From Pseudomonadaceae bacterium (GTDB taxonomy: Bacteria > Pseudomonadota > Gammaproteobacteria > Pseudomonadales > Azotimanducaceae): 64,000 nt of DNA. The stretch lies in assembly GCA_024743175.1 (NCBI GenBank), contig JANSXA010000007.1, positions 202,411-266,410 on the forward strand. The letters run 5' to 3'. Shown here piece after piece: positions 9,032 through 17,188 of this stretch. Position 1 is the first letter of the stretch; every line of letters starts with the position of its first letter. The notes below the pieces were generated by a model. It was not told where the DNA came from and searched no databases. It saw nothing but the letters and a program-made list of their open reading frames with translations. The translations under genes and the position numbers were made by a program.

Positions 9032-9770
9032 CTACCCTGATCGTTGTGCCGGTTGTGAAAGCACTGGTAGGGCTGGCTAAATATAACGCCGCGCCAACAA
9101 TTTCCTCAGGTTCACCGCCACGTTGTAAAGCCAGGTTGGCCTGGGCATTCTTTTCAAAGGCGGCCATGTCCCAGGCTTTTGAGATGTCGGTCAGAAACGG
9201 CCCGGCCACTATGCAGTTAACCCGGACTTTGGGCCCGTAAGCAAAGGCAAAAGAGCGGGTCAGTGCATTTAATCCTGACTTGGCAGCGCCGTAGGGTTCC
9301 GAACCCGGAGAAGGGTTTAGCGATGCTGTGCTGCTGATATTGATGATACTGCCACCTTCTCCCGCCGCCATTTTCTCACCGACGGATGCCATCAATCGGA
9401 AAGGACCTTTGAGATTCACACCGATGACCTTGTCGAAAAGCTCTTCAGTGATATCACTTAACTTACTGTAGAGTGGCGACATACCCGCATTGTTGATGAG
9501 AATATCTACCCGCCCGAAACGCTCGTAAGCCGCCTCTATCAGGGCATCAACTTCGTCCCAATGGCCCACGTGACAACCGTAGGCCATTGCCTGTCGGCCC
9601 AGGCTTTCAATCTCAGCGGCAACACCTTCACAGGCGTCGGCCTTGCGGCTGGTGATAATGACGTCTGCACCGCGCTCGGCCAGCGCCAGCGCCATCTGAC
9701 GCCCCAATCCACGGCTGCCACCAGTAACCAGCGCCACCTGGCCTGCAAAATCGAGAAGCTTGTCGGTCAC
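9015..9770 (-). CDS. SDR-family oxidoreductase
   Basis: 251 residues, a classical short-chain dehydrogenase: TGGSRGLG nucleotide loop near 16-23, NNAG near 93, catalytic Ser in ISSTAS and Tyr-x3-Lys in YGAAK near 160. The start is a GTG at 9770 with an excellent ribosome site (AGGAGG). Arg after the glycine loop favours NADP(H). The substrate is unknown; relatives act on 3-oxoacyl, gluconate or steroid-type alcohols. Divergent from the next SDR across about 214 bases that must hold both promoters. Confidence 0.9.
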   Translation of the reverse strand: MTDKLLDFAGQVALVTGGSRGLGRQMALALAERGADVIITSRKADACEGVAAEIESLGRQAMAYGCHVGHWDEVDALIEAAYERFGRVDILINNAGMSPLYSKLSDITEELFDKVIGVNLKGPFRLMASVGEKMAAGEGGSIINISSTASLNPSPGSEPYGAAKSGLNALTRSFAFAYGPKVRVNCIVAGPFLTDISKAWDMAAFEKNAQANLALQRGGEPEEIVGAALYLASPTSAFTTGTTIRVDGGTA

Positions 9771-9984
9771 TGATTCCTCCTGACAACGGATGTCTTAACG
9801 ATGTACCTGTCAAAGCGGTAACTGTTAAAATGTTCTGCTCTACTGCAGCAGTGTTGGTTTTCAGGAGCAGCATAACTGCAGAAGCCAGACGGGGGAACCA
9901 TTGGACCGATGCGGTCTAAACCACCGTGACCGACAAATTGATAACGCCCTGGCAGTTACCGGGCACATTGGAAGGAGTTTTAGA

Positions 9985-10857
9985 ATGGGAATGCTTGACG
10001 GCAAAGTCGCACTGGTTACAGGTGCAGGGGGCGGACTGGGACGTGCGCATGCTCTTTTACTGGCTCAAGAAGGCGCCAGCGTTATTGTAAATGACCTGGG
10101 TGGGGCACGGGATGGTACGGGTGCCAGCACATCGATGGCAGACCAGGTGGTGGACGAAATTAAAGCTGCTGGCGGCAAAGCGGCAGCAAACTACGGCTCG
10201 GTTACCAGCCGGGAAGACGCCCAGGCTATGGTTCAATCCTGTATCGATAACTTCGGTAAAATTGACATTCTCATCGCCAACGCAGGCATCCTGCGCGATA
10301 AGTCGTTCAAAAACATGGATGACAGTATGTGGGATGCGGTAATCGACGTGCACCTACGCGGCACCTATCTCACCACCAAAGTGGCTTACGACAAAATGAT
10401 GGAACAGGGCACCGGTGGTCGCATCATTATGACCAGCTCAACTTCCGGGCTGCTGGGCAACTTCGGCCAGACTAACTATGGCGCTGCTAAAGCAGGTATT
10501 GCTGGATTCATGCGCTGCTTGTGGCTGGAAGGCATGAAGTATGGCATCACGGTGAACGTGCTGGCACCTACCGCCACATCACGCATGACCGAAGACATAC
10601 TGCCGGAAGACATGCAGGACAACTTCCCACCCGAAGCCGTATCACCGCCGATTGTTTATCTCTGCACCGACGATGCCAAAGATATCACCGGTCGCCAGTT
10701 CCTGGTGGGTGGTAACAGCGTGCAGTTACTGTCCTGGCAACTCACGCCGATTGCAAAACGCGATCTGTCTGAAGGTGTCTGGGGCGTTGCTGAAATCGGT
10801 AAAGAAATTGAAGCCAGCAAAGAACACTGGCCGCCGATCAATCCCATGCGTGGCTAG
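9985..10857 (+). CDS. SDR-family dehydrogenase, MFE-2 / 17-beta-HSD4-like
   Basis: 290 residues from the ATG at 9985, chosen because GGAAGGAG stands eight bases upstream; a longer TTG start at 9901 has no such site. Motifs: TGAGGGLG (nucleotide), VNDLGGARDG (long loop typical of the peroxisomal multifunctional-enzyme-2 dehydrogenase branch), NAGILRD, catalytic SSTSG and YGAAKAG. This branch oxidises (3R)-hydroxyacyl-CoA or steroid-type alcohols. It fits the lipid/CoA theme of the genes further right. A bidirectional terminator follows. Confidence 0.87.
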   Translation: MGMLDGKVALVTGAGGGLGRAHALLLAQEGASVIVNDLGGARDGTGASTSMADQVVDEIKAAGGKAAANYGSVTSREDAQAMVQSCIDNFGKIDILIANAGILRDKSFKNMDDSMWDAVIDVHLRGTYLTTKVAYDKMMEQGTGGRIIMTSSTSGLLGNFGQTNYGAAKAGIAGFMRCLWLEGMKYGITVNVLAPTATSRMTEDILPEDMQDNFPPEAVSPPIVYLCTDDAKDITGRQFLVGGNSVQLLSWQLTPIAKRDLSEGVWGVAEIGKEIEASKEHWPPINPMRG

Positions 10858-10879
10858 CAGCTGACGCTGCTGTCTGAGA

Positions 10880-10922
10880 AAAAATGTGTGCCGCTGCCAG
10901 CCAGACCGCGGCACGCATTTTT
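10880..10922. terminator. Bidirectional intrinsic terminator
   Basis: A-rich TGTGCCGC (10880-10894) pairs with GCGGCACGCA plus T5 (10908-10922) around a 13-base loop; one G-T wobble. The A-run and T-run make it functional on both strands, as expected between the convergent SDR and VOC genes. It touches the VOC stop codon. Confidence 0.85.
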
Positions 10923-11305
10923 CAGGTATAGGACACCACTTCGTATTCAATGTCGTCGTGGTCGTTGAAGTAGAATCTTTTCCCCGGCTCGTAGTCCCCG
11001 TGGTTATAGGGTGCAAAGCCGGCCTCTATCACACGTTTTTCTACCCTGTCCAGATCTTCAACCACGATCCCGACGTGGTTCAGGATCCCCGCTGCAGAGT
11101 AAGCTGACGTTTCTTCCGACTCTGCTGGTGGATAGCTGTAGACGGCAAGATAGTCGTCATCGCCACCTACGTGCACGGTGTAGCCGCCAAGCTTTGCTGG
11201 ACCCTGCCAGCGTATTCGCCAGTCAAATAAGTTACACAGGAGTGCTGCGGTTTTCTCTGGCTCGGTCACGGTAATGTTCACATGTTCTAAAACAGCTGGT
11301 TGCAT
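10922..11305 (-). CDS. VOC-family (glyoxalase/bleomycin-resistance fold) protein, SoxR-controlled
   Basis: 127 residues, one VOC domain made of two beta-alpha-beta-beta-beta modules. Likely metal ligands are His8 (LEHVNITV), the His of NHVGIVV and the Glu of DDIEYEVVSY. VOC enzymes include lyases, isomerases and dioxygenases; the substrate is unknown. AGAGG lies upstream of the ATG. Its promoter carries a 19-bp spacer with a SoxR box inside, divergent from soxR, so it is probably switched on by redox-cycling or oxidative stress. Confidence 0.85.
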   Translation of the reverse strand: MQPAVLEHVNITVTEPEKTAALLCNLFDWRIRWQGPAKLGGYTVHVGGDDDYLAVYSYPPAESEETSAYSAAGILNHVGIVVEDLDRVEKRVIEAGFAPYNHGDYEPGKRFYFNDHDDIEYEVVSYT

Positions 11306-11337
11306 ATTGCACCTCTTGCACTAAATGATTCAGGCAT

Positions 11338-11368
11338 AGCCTAAAACCTCAACTTAACTTGAGGTCAA
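11338..11368 (-). promoter_or_regulatory. SoxR-type promoter for the VOC gene (-35, SoxR box, -10)
   Basis: On the minus strand TTGACC (11363-11368) and TAGGCT (11338-11343) are separated by exactly 19 bp, the over-long spacer that MerR-family activators correct. Inside lies CCTCAACTTAACTTGAGG (11347-11364), which differs at one central base from the E. coli soxS SoxR box as I remember it. Position, symmetry and the adjacent soxR gene all agree. Confidence 0.9.
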
Positions 11369-11393
11369 GCTTTTTTTGAGAGATTATCTGCCG

Positions 11394-11840
11394 ATGGCAG
11401 AATCACGCATAACCATCGGCGCCATAGCCGAGCGCACGGGCTTGAGCATATCCGCAATCCGCTTTTACGAATCCCAGGGGCTGGTCACGCCCACGCGTAA
11501 TTCAGGCGGGCAAAGACGATTTCTGCGCTCGGACATACGGCGTCTGTCTTTTGTGCAGATTGCCCAGCAGCTGGGTTTTACCATCGACCAGATCCGTCAG
11601 CAGTTAAACAAGCTGCCAGATAACCGCACGCCAACCCAGAAAGACTGGGCCGGAATCAGCAGAACTTTCGCAGCAGACCTGGATGCGCGCATCGACATGC
11701 TGACCCGAATGCGTGACCGCTTAGACGGATGTATCGGCTGCGGTTGTTTATCCTTGGAAAACTGCGCGCTATATAATCCCCAGGACAAAGCCGGCTTAGG
11801 CGGCTCAGGACCCCAATTTGTACTCCACAAACAAACATAA
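11394..11840 (+). CDS. soxR: SoxR, redox-sensing MerR-family activator
   Basis: 148 residues from the ATG at 11394 (GAGAGA upstream; a TTG six codons earlier is less likely). An N-terminal MerR winged helix (5-75) with RFYESQGL is followed by a dimer helix and the 2Fe-2S cysteines Cys113, Cys116, Cys118 and Cys124 in CIGCGCLSLENC, diagnostic of SoxR. One-electron oxidation of the cluster makes SoxR untwist promoters with long spacers. No soxS is present, as in non-enteric bacteria where SoxR acts directly on targets. The following gene overlaps its 3' end. Confidence 0.96.
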   Translation: MAESRITIGAIAERTGLSISAIRFYESQGLVTPTRNSGGQRRFLRSDIRRLSFVQIAQQLGFTIDQIRQQLNKLPDNRTPTQKDWAGISRTFAADLDARIDMLTRMRDRLDGCIGCGCLSLENCALYNPQDKAGLGGSGPQFVLHKQT

Positions 11841-12477
11841 TCCCGCCAACACTGCCGCATCATTCAATGACGGCTCGGTCTGGATGTTGCTGGCCATTAA
11901 CATCATCGCTCTGATAACTGCCGTGTGGCAGGGCTGGAGCCTTGCCGAGCTGATGCTGATCTACTGGGCCCAGAGCCTGATCATCGGCGCCAGTTACGTA
12001 TTGCGTATCCGTAAACTTGGCAATTACTCAACGGAAGGATTTCGCATGAACGGCCGCAGTGTGGAACCCAATGCCGCCACCAAGCGCAAAACCGCTTTTT
12101 TCTTCTGCATTCACTACGGCGGGTTCCACGCCGTTTATCTGATTTTTATCCTGCAGGATCTGCCTCTGGATATATTGCTGGACCCAGGGTTTGTCGCCTG
12201 CACAGTGGGTTTTGCCATAAACCACGGATACTCATACCGCTTTCACCGGCAAAAGGATGATCAGGGCAAACCCAATATCGGCACGCTTATGTTTACGCCT
12301 TATCTCAGAATTCTGCCCATGCATCTGACAATTATTTTCGGCGGCGCAACCGGGAGCGCAGGCATCGGGCTGATCATATTCGGCGCTCTGAAAACAGTCG
12401 CAGATGCAGTCATGCACGTCATTGAGCATCGCCGCCTGGGCACCAGGCCTGAAACTGAGGCTGGCGTTGAGGCATAA
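11818..12477 (+). CDS. DUF6498-type integral membrane protein
   Basis: 219 residues with about five or six hydrophobic spans. LMLIYWAQSLIIG and FFCIHYGGFHAVYLIFI resemble the DUF6498 family, whose function is unknown. The start is taken as TTG at 11818 because AGGA lies eight bases upstream; it overlaps soxR by 23 bases. The only early ATG (11884) has no ribosome site and would cut the N-terminal segment. Being tail-to-head with soxR and just before a MOSC gene, it may belong to a redox-stress group. Family call moderate. Confidence 0.7.
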   Translation: MYSTNKHNPANTAASFNDGSVWMLLAINIIALITAVWQGWSLAELMLIYWAQSLIIGASYVLRIRKLGNYSTEGFRMNGRSVEPNAATKRKTAFFFCIHYGGFHAVYLIFILQDLPLDILLDPGFVACTVGFAINHGYSYRFHRQKDDQGKPNIGTLMFTPYLRILPMHLTIIFGGATGSAGIGLIIFGALKTVADAVMHVIEHRRLGTRPETEAGVEA

Positions 12478-12481
12478 GCAA

Positions 12482-12976
12482 ATGTTGACCATTTACGATC
12501 TGATCAAAGTTCTGCCACAACAGGGCCAGGTTGAATGGATCGGATTAAGGCCGGCGAAGAATCAGATGATACGCAATGTGGATACTGCGACGGCTATTGC
12601 AGGTCAAGGGCTCGAAGGGGACCGCTATAAAAGCGCTGGCGGCAAACGGCAGGTAACTTTGATCCAGGCTGAACATCTGGATGCGATTCGATCCATATTG
12701 AAATCCCCTGACCTGCAACCTGCAACGCTGCGTCGCAATATACTTGTTCGCGGCATCAATCTGCTTGCGTTGAAAGACAAAGAGTTCACCGTGGGCAACG
12801 TCCAGATGGTGTTCACGGGCTTGTGCCATCCCTGTTCAAAAATGGAACTGGCACTTGGTCCTGGTGGTTACAATGCGATGCGCGGGCATGGCGGGATAAA
12901 CGCAAAAATTCTCACCGACGGTCAGATCAGCGTCGGCGACACAGTTTCTTCCCTGACAGATTATGAACGCGGTTAG
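12482..12976 (+). CDS. MOSC-domain protein
   Basis: 164 residues from the ATG at 12482, four bases after the previous stop. A single MOSC domain (beta-barrel of molybdenum-cofactor sulfurases) without partner domains. Typical features are GLEGDRY near 40-46, QVTLIQAEH, and a conserved cysteine in GLCHPCSKME near 118-124. Stand-alone MOSC proteins such as YiiM reduce N-hydroxylated bases with molybdenum cofactor or carry sulfur. It is the third gene of the soxR-DUF6498-MOSC run. Confidence 0.83.
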   Translation: MLTIYDLIKVLPQQGQVEWIGLRPAKNQMIRNVDTATAIAGQGLEGDRYKSAGGKRQVTLIQAEHLDAIRSILKSPDLQPATLRRNILVRGINLLALKDKEFTVGNVQMVFTGLCHPCSKMELALGPGGYNAMRGHGGINAKILTDGQISVGDTVSSLTDYERG

Positions 12977-12983
12977 GTCTGTT

Positions 12984-13895
12984 CTAGCTGACAAGATCCC
13001 AATAGGGTTGATCCTGAAAACGAGCACGCAGTGCTCGCACAAAAAGCCTGACTTTTGCTGACAGGTGACGATGCCTGGGGTAAAGGGCAAGCAGACTTGT
13101 TGGAACCGGCGGCATGTCCACCAGCACGGTACGTAGTTGCCCGGCCTGTAAGGCATCACCCACAATAAACGTTGGTAACAGTACTATCCCGTTACCGGCA
13201 ATGGCCGCATCACGCAGAACCTGGCCGTTGTTGGACCACATGACACAGTTAACTGGCACCGCCTGTGTTCTGCCACCGACCTGCAAACGCCAGTTTGCAC
13301 CCGACGCCTGATAGCCGTAATGCAGACATCGGTGTGCCTTCAAATCCTGCACCGCTGCTGGTTCACCATACTGTTGCAGATACGCTGAGGAAGCGCAGAC
13401 GACAACCCTTGAAGGCGCAAGCTCCTGTACCACAAGGCTTGTCGAAACGGGTACCTCCCCTATGCGCAGGGTGATATCAAAGCCTTCTTCCAGAGGGTCA
13501 ACAAAGCGATCATTCAGCACCAGTTCAACCCGCAGATGCGGGTTTGCAGCACAGAAATCCGCGACCAGAGTCGACAGATGCAGAGTCCCGAACGACATGG
13601 GTGCGTTAACGCGCAGGTCACCAGTGGGCTCATCCTGTAATTCACGCACTGCATTAACCGCATCTTCATAGTCGGCCAGCAGATTCAACGCGCGCCTGTA
13701 GAACCCTTCGCCAGTTGATGTGAGGGTGACCGAACGGGTGCTGCGCCGCAGGAGCTGCGCGCCCAGTTCATCTTCCAGGCGCTGGACATGCTTGTTGACC
13801 ACGGACCTCGACAAACCCAATTGCCGACCGGCGGCGGCAAACCCCGCAGATTCCACCACCTGAACAAACGATTTAATGGCGTCGAACTTATCCAT
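12984..13895 (-). CDS. LysR-family transcriptional regulator
   Basis: 303 residues from the ATG at 13895; upstream in-frame codons encode an unlikely Cys-rich stretch. N-terminal winged HTH (residues 2-62: MDKFDAIKSFVQVVE, SRSVVNKHVQRLEDELG), then a periplasmic-binding-like effector domain to the end. It resembles the LysR branch that sits divergent to small oxidoreductase or pirin genes. Divergent from pirin across 106 bases carrying two inverted repeats, so it probably controls the pirin-nitroreductase genes and itself. Confidence 0.92.
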   Translation of the reverse strand: MDKFDAIKSFVQVVESAGFAAAGRQLGLSRSVVNKHVQRLEDELGAQLLRRSTRSVTLTSTGEGFYRRALNLLADYEDAVNAVRELQDEPTGDLRVNAPMSFGTLHLSTLVADFCAANPHLRVELVLNDRFVDPLEEGFDITLRIGEVPVSTSLVVQELAPSRVVVCASSAYLQQYGEPAAVQDLKAHRCLHYGYQASGANWRLQVGGRTQAVPVNCVMWSNNGQVLRDAAIAGNGIVLLPTFIVGDALQAGQLRTVLVDMPPVPTSLLALYPRHRHLSAKVRLFVRALRARFQDQPYWDLVS

Positions 13896-13902
13896 CTGGT
13901 GA

Positions 13903-13976
13903 GTGTATTGTCGCTTTCTAAGATACACAATGCATCCGAACCATCCAATTGTCTTTTTTTTGGAAACAAACACAAT
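13903..13976. promoter_or_regulatory. Two inverted repeats in the LysR/pirin divergent promoter region
   Basis: GTGTAT at 13903-13908 pairs with ATACAC at 13923-13928 (14-base spacer). ATTGT at 13907 and 13948 also finds ACAAT at 13927 and 13972. Spacing and A/T character suit LysR binding sites. Functional assignment is inferred from location. Confidence 0.45.
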
Positions 13977-14001
13977 ACCTGCCATACAACAGGAGATAGC
14001 C

Positions 14002-14712
14002 ATGCAGCAGATTCGCAAAGCGCAGCACAGAGGACAGGCCGACTTTGGCTGGCTCAACAGCCGCCACACGTTTTCATTTGGCAGCTACTACGATCAGGCC
14101 CACATGGGTTTTGGCCCTCTGCGCGTCATCAATGAAGACCATGTCGCAGCCGGCAGAGGGTTTGATACCCACGGCCACCAGGATATGGAGATCATCTCTT
14201 ATGTTATTTCCGGCACCATGGCGCACAAAGACAGCATAGGCACAGGTTCACAGATCAAGCCCGGAGAGATTCAACGCATGACCGCAGGCACCGGCGTGCG
14301 CCACAGCGAATACAATGTCTCAGACATTGAGCCGTTACATTTTCTGCAGATCTGGATCCTGCCGGAGAAAAAAGGCCTCGAGCCTGACTATGAGCAGAAA
14401 TCATTTGCTGATATCGATAAAGATAATCGTCTTGTCCTGGCAGCTTCACGTGACGGTCGCAATGGTTCTGTCACCATTCATCAGGATGTGGACCTGTATC
14501 TTTCAACCCTGCAGAACAACGTATCAGTGTCCCACCCACTCGCGCCGGGTCGCAAATTGTGGCTGCAGGTGGTGCAAGGCGAGATTGCCATTGGAGATCA
14601 GCATTTATCCAGTGGTGACGGATTTGCGCTGGAAAATTTAACCACTCAAATCATAACGATAAATATGCAGAGTGAAGCGGCTGAAGTTCTGCTTTTTGAT
14701 ATGACCCCATAA
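14002..14712 (+). CDS. Pirin-family bicupin (YhaK/YhhW-like)
   Basis: 236 residues from the ATG at 14002, with AGGAG upstream. Two cupin barrels; the N-terminal one holds the metal ligands His57, His59, His101 and Glu103 (FDTHGHQDME and GVRHSEYN). Some bacterial pirins are quercetin 2,3-dioxygenases, others are redox sensors; the in vivo substrate is usually unknown. It is divergent from the LysR gene and 23 bases before a nitroreductase, a common stress-responsive arrangement. Confidence 0.93.
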   Translation: MQQIRKAQHRGQADFGWLNSRHTFSFGSYYDQAHMGFGPLRVINEDHVAAGRGFDTHGHQDMEIISYVISGTMAHKDSIGTGSQIKPGEIQRMTAGTGVRHSEYNVSDIEPLHFLQIWILPEKKGLEPDYEQKSFADIDKDNRLVLAASRDGRNGSVTIHQDVDLYLSTLQNNVSVSHPLAPGRKLWLQVVQGEIAIGDQHLSSGDGFALENLTTQIITINMQSEAAEVLLFDMTP

Positions 14713-14735
14713 ATAACCATTCAAGGAGAATGAAA

Positions 14736-15329
14736 ATGACCGACAATAACAGTCAAGCGGACACCGCCGTGGCCATTGAAACGCTGCTCACCCAACGCAG
14801 AAGCCCGTATAAATTCGACCCCGACAGGGATGTTGAGGAACAGGACCTGCGGGCCCTGTTTGAAGCTGCCCGTTGGACCATGTCCTCCTACAACGCCCAA
14901 CCCTGGCGCTATATTGTCGGCGTGAAGTCCAGATCGCCATCCGTGTGGCAACAGATCTACGAGGTGCTCGTTGAAGGCAATCAGGGCTGGGCTGAACACG
15001 CGCCGGTGCTGGCTCTGGGGCTGACAAAGAGCATATTTGAACACAATGGCAAGGAAAACAAAGCTGCCATGCACGACCTGGGCGCGGCATCTGCTAACCT
15101 CACGTTTGAAGCCACCGCGCGAGGAATCAGCGTGCATCAGATGATTGGTATCGAACCAGACAAGGCAGTGCAAACATTCAGCCTGCCGCAGGAAATCATT
15201 CCCCTTACCGCTTTGGCGATAGGTTATGAGGGAGAGAACCCGAAGCTGGCAACTGAACTGGCAGAACGGGATAATCGGCCACGCGAACGGATTGAGGTGG
15301 CTGATTTTCTGATCTCAGGACATTTCTAG
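14736..15329 (+). CDS. Nitroreductase-family FMN oxidoreductase
   Basis: 197 residues. Two ATG codons are in frame at 14730 and 14736; AAGGAG at 14723-14728 fits only the second. The N-terminal signature LLTQRRSPYKFDPDR and SSYNAQPWRYIVG is typical of FMN-binding nitroreductases, dimeric cytosolic NAD(P)H enzymes acting on nitro compounds, quinones or enones. It follows pirin by 23 bases and precedes the Kef-type antiporter by one base, so the three probably share a transcript. Confidence 0.9.
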   Translation: MTDNNSQADTAVAIETLLTQRRSPYKFDPDRDVEEQDLRALFEAARWTMSSYNAQPWRYIVGVKSRSPSVWQQIYEVLVEGNQGWAEHAPVLALGLTKSIFEHNGKENKAAMHDLGAASANLTFEATARGISVHQMIGIEPDKAVQTFSLPQEIIPLTALAIGYEGENPKLATELAERDNRPRERIEVADFLISGHF

Positions 15330-15330
15330 A

Positions 15331-17103
15331 ATGAATCTGGATGTCATCGTTCTGCTGACAGGTGCGGTCATTGCCGTACCTGTCTTCAAGCTGCTGGGGC
15401 TCGGCTCCGTGCTGGGATACCTTGCAGCCGGCGCCCTCATTGGTCCGTGGGCGCTTGGGCTGATTGACGATGTCGATGACATTCTACATTTCGCCGAATT
15501 AGGCGTGGTCATGTTGCTGTTCATTATCGGCCTCGAGCTGAAACCAGCACGGCTCTGGGCGCTACGCCGCTCCATTTTTGGTTTCGGCAGTGCGCAGCTG
15601 TTGCTGTCTGCCTTATTGATCGGTGCGTTTGCTTATCTGTTAGGTCATACGCTGCAGATAGCGTTGCTCATCGGTCTGGTCCTGGCCCTGTCCTCTACTG
15701 CTTTTGCACTCCAGCTGCTTGCAGAGCGCGGTGAACTCACCCAGCGCCACGGACGCTCAGCGTTTGCGACACTTCTGTTCCAGGATCTGGCAGTTGTTCC
15801 TCTCCTCGCGCTGGTGCCGCTACTGGGCGACTCGTCCTCCAACGGATTCCAATGGCAGACGGTAGCTCTTGCCTTTGGCACCGTTGTCGGGGTGGTCTTC
15901 CTGGGTGGCTGGGTATTGAAAAACCTGCTGAAGATAGTTGCCCGCAGTCGGGTACGGGAAATTCTCACAGCGACTGCACTACTGACCGTTCTGGGTACGG
16001 CCACCCTGCTGGAACACGCAGGCCTTTCCATGGCTCTCGGTGCTTTTCTGGCAGGTGTGTTGCTGGCAGATACAGAATTCAGGCATCAGTTAGAAGCAGA
16101 CATAGAGCCGTTTAAAGGCTTGTTACTCGGTTTGTTTTTTATCGCGGTGGGCATGTCGATGAACCTCGGTCTGATTGCTGAGCAGCCTTTCGACATTCTC
16201 ACTATGGTGATAGCGCTGGTTTCCATCAAGTTTCTGGTGCTGTTCGCGTTAGGCAAGTGGCAAGGGCTGGAAAATGCCTCCGCCCGTCGGCTGGGCTGGG
16301 TGTTATCTCAAGGCGGCGAATTTGCGTTTGTCATTTTTGGCGTCGCTGTGACTACGTCGGTTCTACCCGGCAGTACTGCTGAACTATGGATCGTAGTTGT
16401 ATCGCTATCCATGTTAACAACACCATTGCTCATGTTTTTAGAAGACAGGGTCTGGAACAAAAAAGCGCCTGAAGAACCCTATGAGCTACCCGATGATGAC
16501 GAGCCACGGGTCATCATTGCTGGATTCGGCCGCTTCGGACAGATTATTGCCCGGGTGCTCAGCGCCAAAAAGATACCGTTTACCGCGCTGGATGCCAGCC
16601 AGGAACAGGTTGATTTTGTAAAACAGTACGGCAATAAAATTTACTACGGCGATGCCTCCAGATTAGATCTGCTGGAAGCCGCCGGTGCAGACAAAGCAAG
16701 CCTGTTTGTTCTGGCCATCGACGAAGCCGAGCCGTCGTTGCGAACCGCCGCACTAGTCAGCAAACACTTCCCGCATCTGAAAATTTATGCCCGCGCGCAC
16801 AATCGCAAACATGCCTACCAGCTGATGGACCTGGGTATCGAGATCATTCGGCGTGACACTTTCCATTCCGCATTAAGTCTGACCGAAGCGGTCTTAACCG
16901 GATTAGGCTATAGCGCGTCACGCGCCCAGCATTCAGTGGAGGCTTTTAAAGCCAAAGACGTTGAGCGTCTGCACGCGCACCAACACCTGCACAACGACAA
17001 TGAAAAGATGCGAGACCTGGCAAAAAGCGCGGCCAGAGAACTGGAGGAAATGTTTGCCGCGGACGCCGCCAGCGAAGAAGAGTCGTCGCGAAAATCATCG
17101 TAA
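15331..17103 (+). CDS. CPA2 monovalent cation:proton antiporter, KefB/KefC-like with RCK domain
   Basis: 590 residues: about 12 membrane spans (1-385), then a TrkA-N/RCK domain (about 393-510) with the nucleotide loop AGFGRFGQ, and a charged C-terminal helix. Kef systems are glutathione-gated potassium efflux antiporters that acidify the cytosol during electrophile stress. In E. coli KefC pairs with the quinone reductase KefF; here the enzyme directly upstream is a nitroreductase, which could serve the same ancillary role (inference). The ATG comes one base after the nitroreductase stop. Confidence 0.92.
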   Translation: MNLDVIVLLTGAVIAVPVFKLLGLGSVLGYLAAGALIGPWALGLIDDVDDILHFAELGVVMLLFIIGLELKPARLWALRRSIFGFGSAQLLLSALLIGAFAYLLGHTLQIALLIGLVLALSSTAFALQLLAERGELTQRHGRSAFATLLFQDLAVVPLLALVPLLGDSSSNGFQWQTVALAFGTVVGVVFLGGWVLKNLLKIVARSRVREILTATALLTVLGTATLLEHAGLSMALGAFLAGVLLADTEFRHQLEADIEPFKGLLLGLFFIAVGMSMNLGLIAEQPFDILTMVIALVSIKFLVLFALGKWQGLENASARRLGWVLSQGGEFAFVIFGVAVTTSVLPGSTAELWIVVVSLSMLTTPLLMFLEDRVWNKKAPEEPYELPDDDEPRVIIAGFGRFGQIIARVLSAKKIPFTALDASQEQVDFVKQYGNKIYYGDASRLDLLEAAGADKASLFVLAIDEAEPSLRTAALVSKHFPHLKIYARAHNRKHAYQLMDLGIEIIRRDTFHSALSLTEAVLTGLGYSASRAQHSVEAFKAKDVERLHAHQHLHNDNEKMRDLAKSAARELEEMFAADAASEEESSRKSS

Positions 17104-17188
17104 AAAACCTTAACCATAGTTTATGAGCCACTGACCTCGCAGACCCGCTGAAGCCTTCTATACTCAGGATAAGTACCAGGATGTATAG

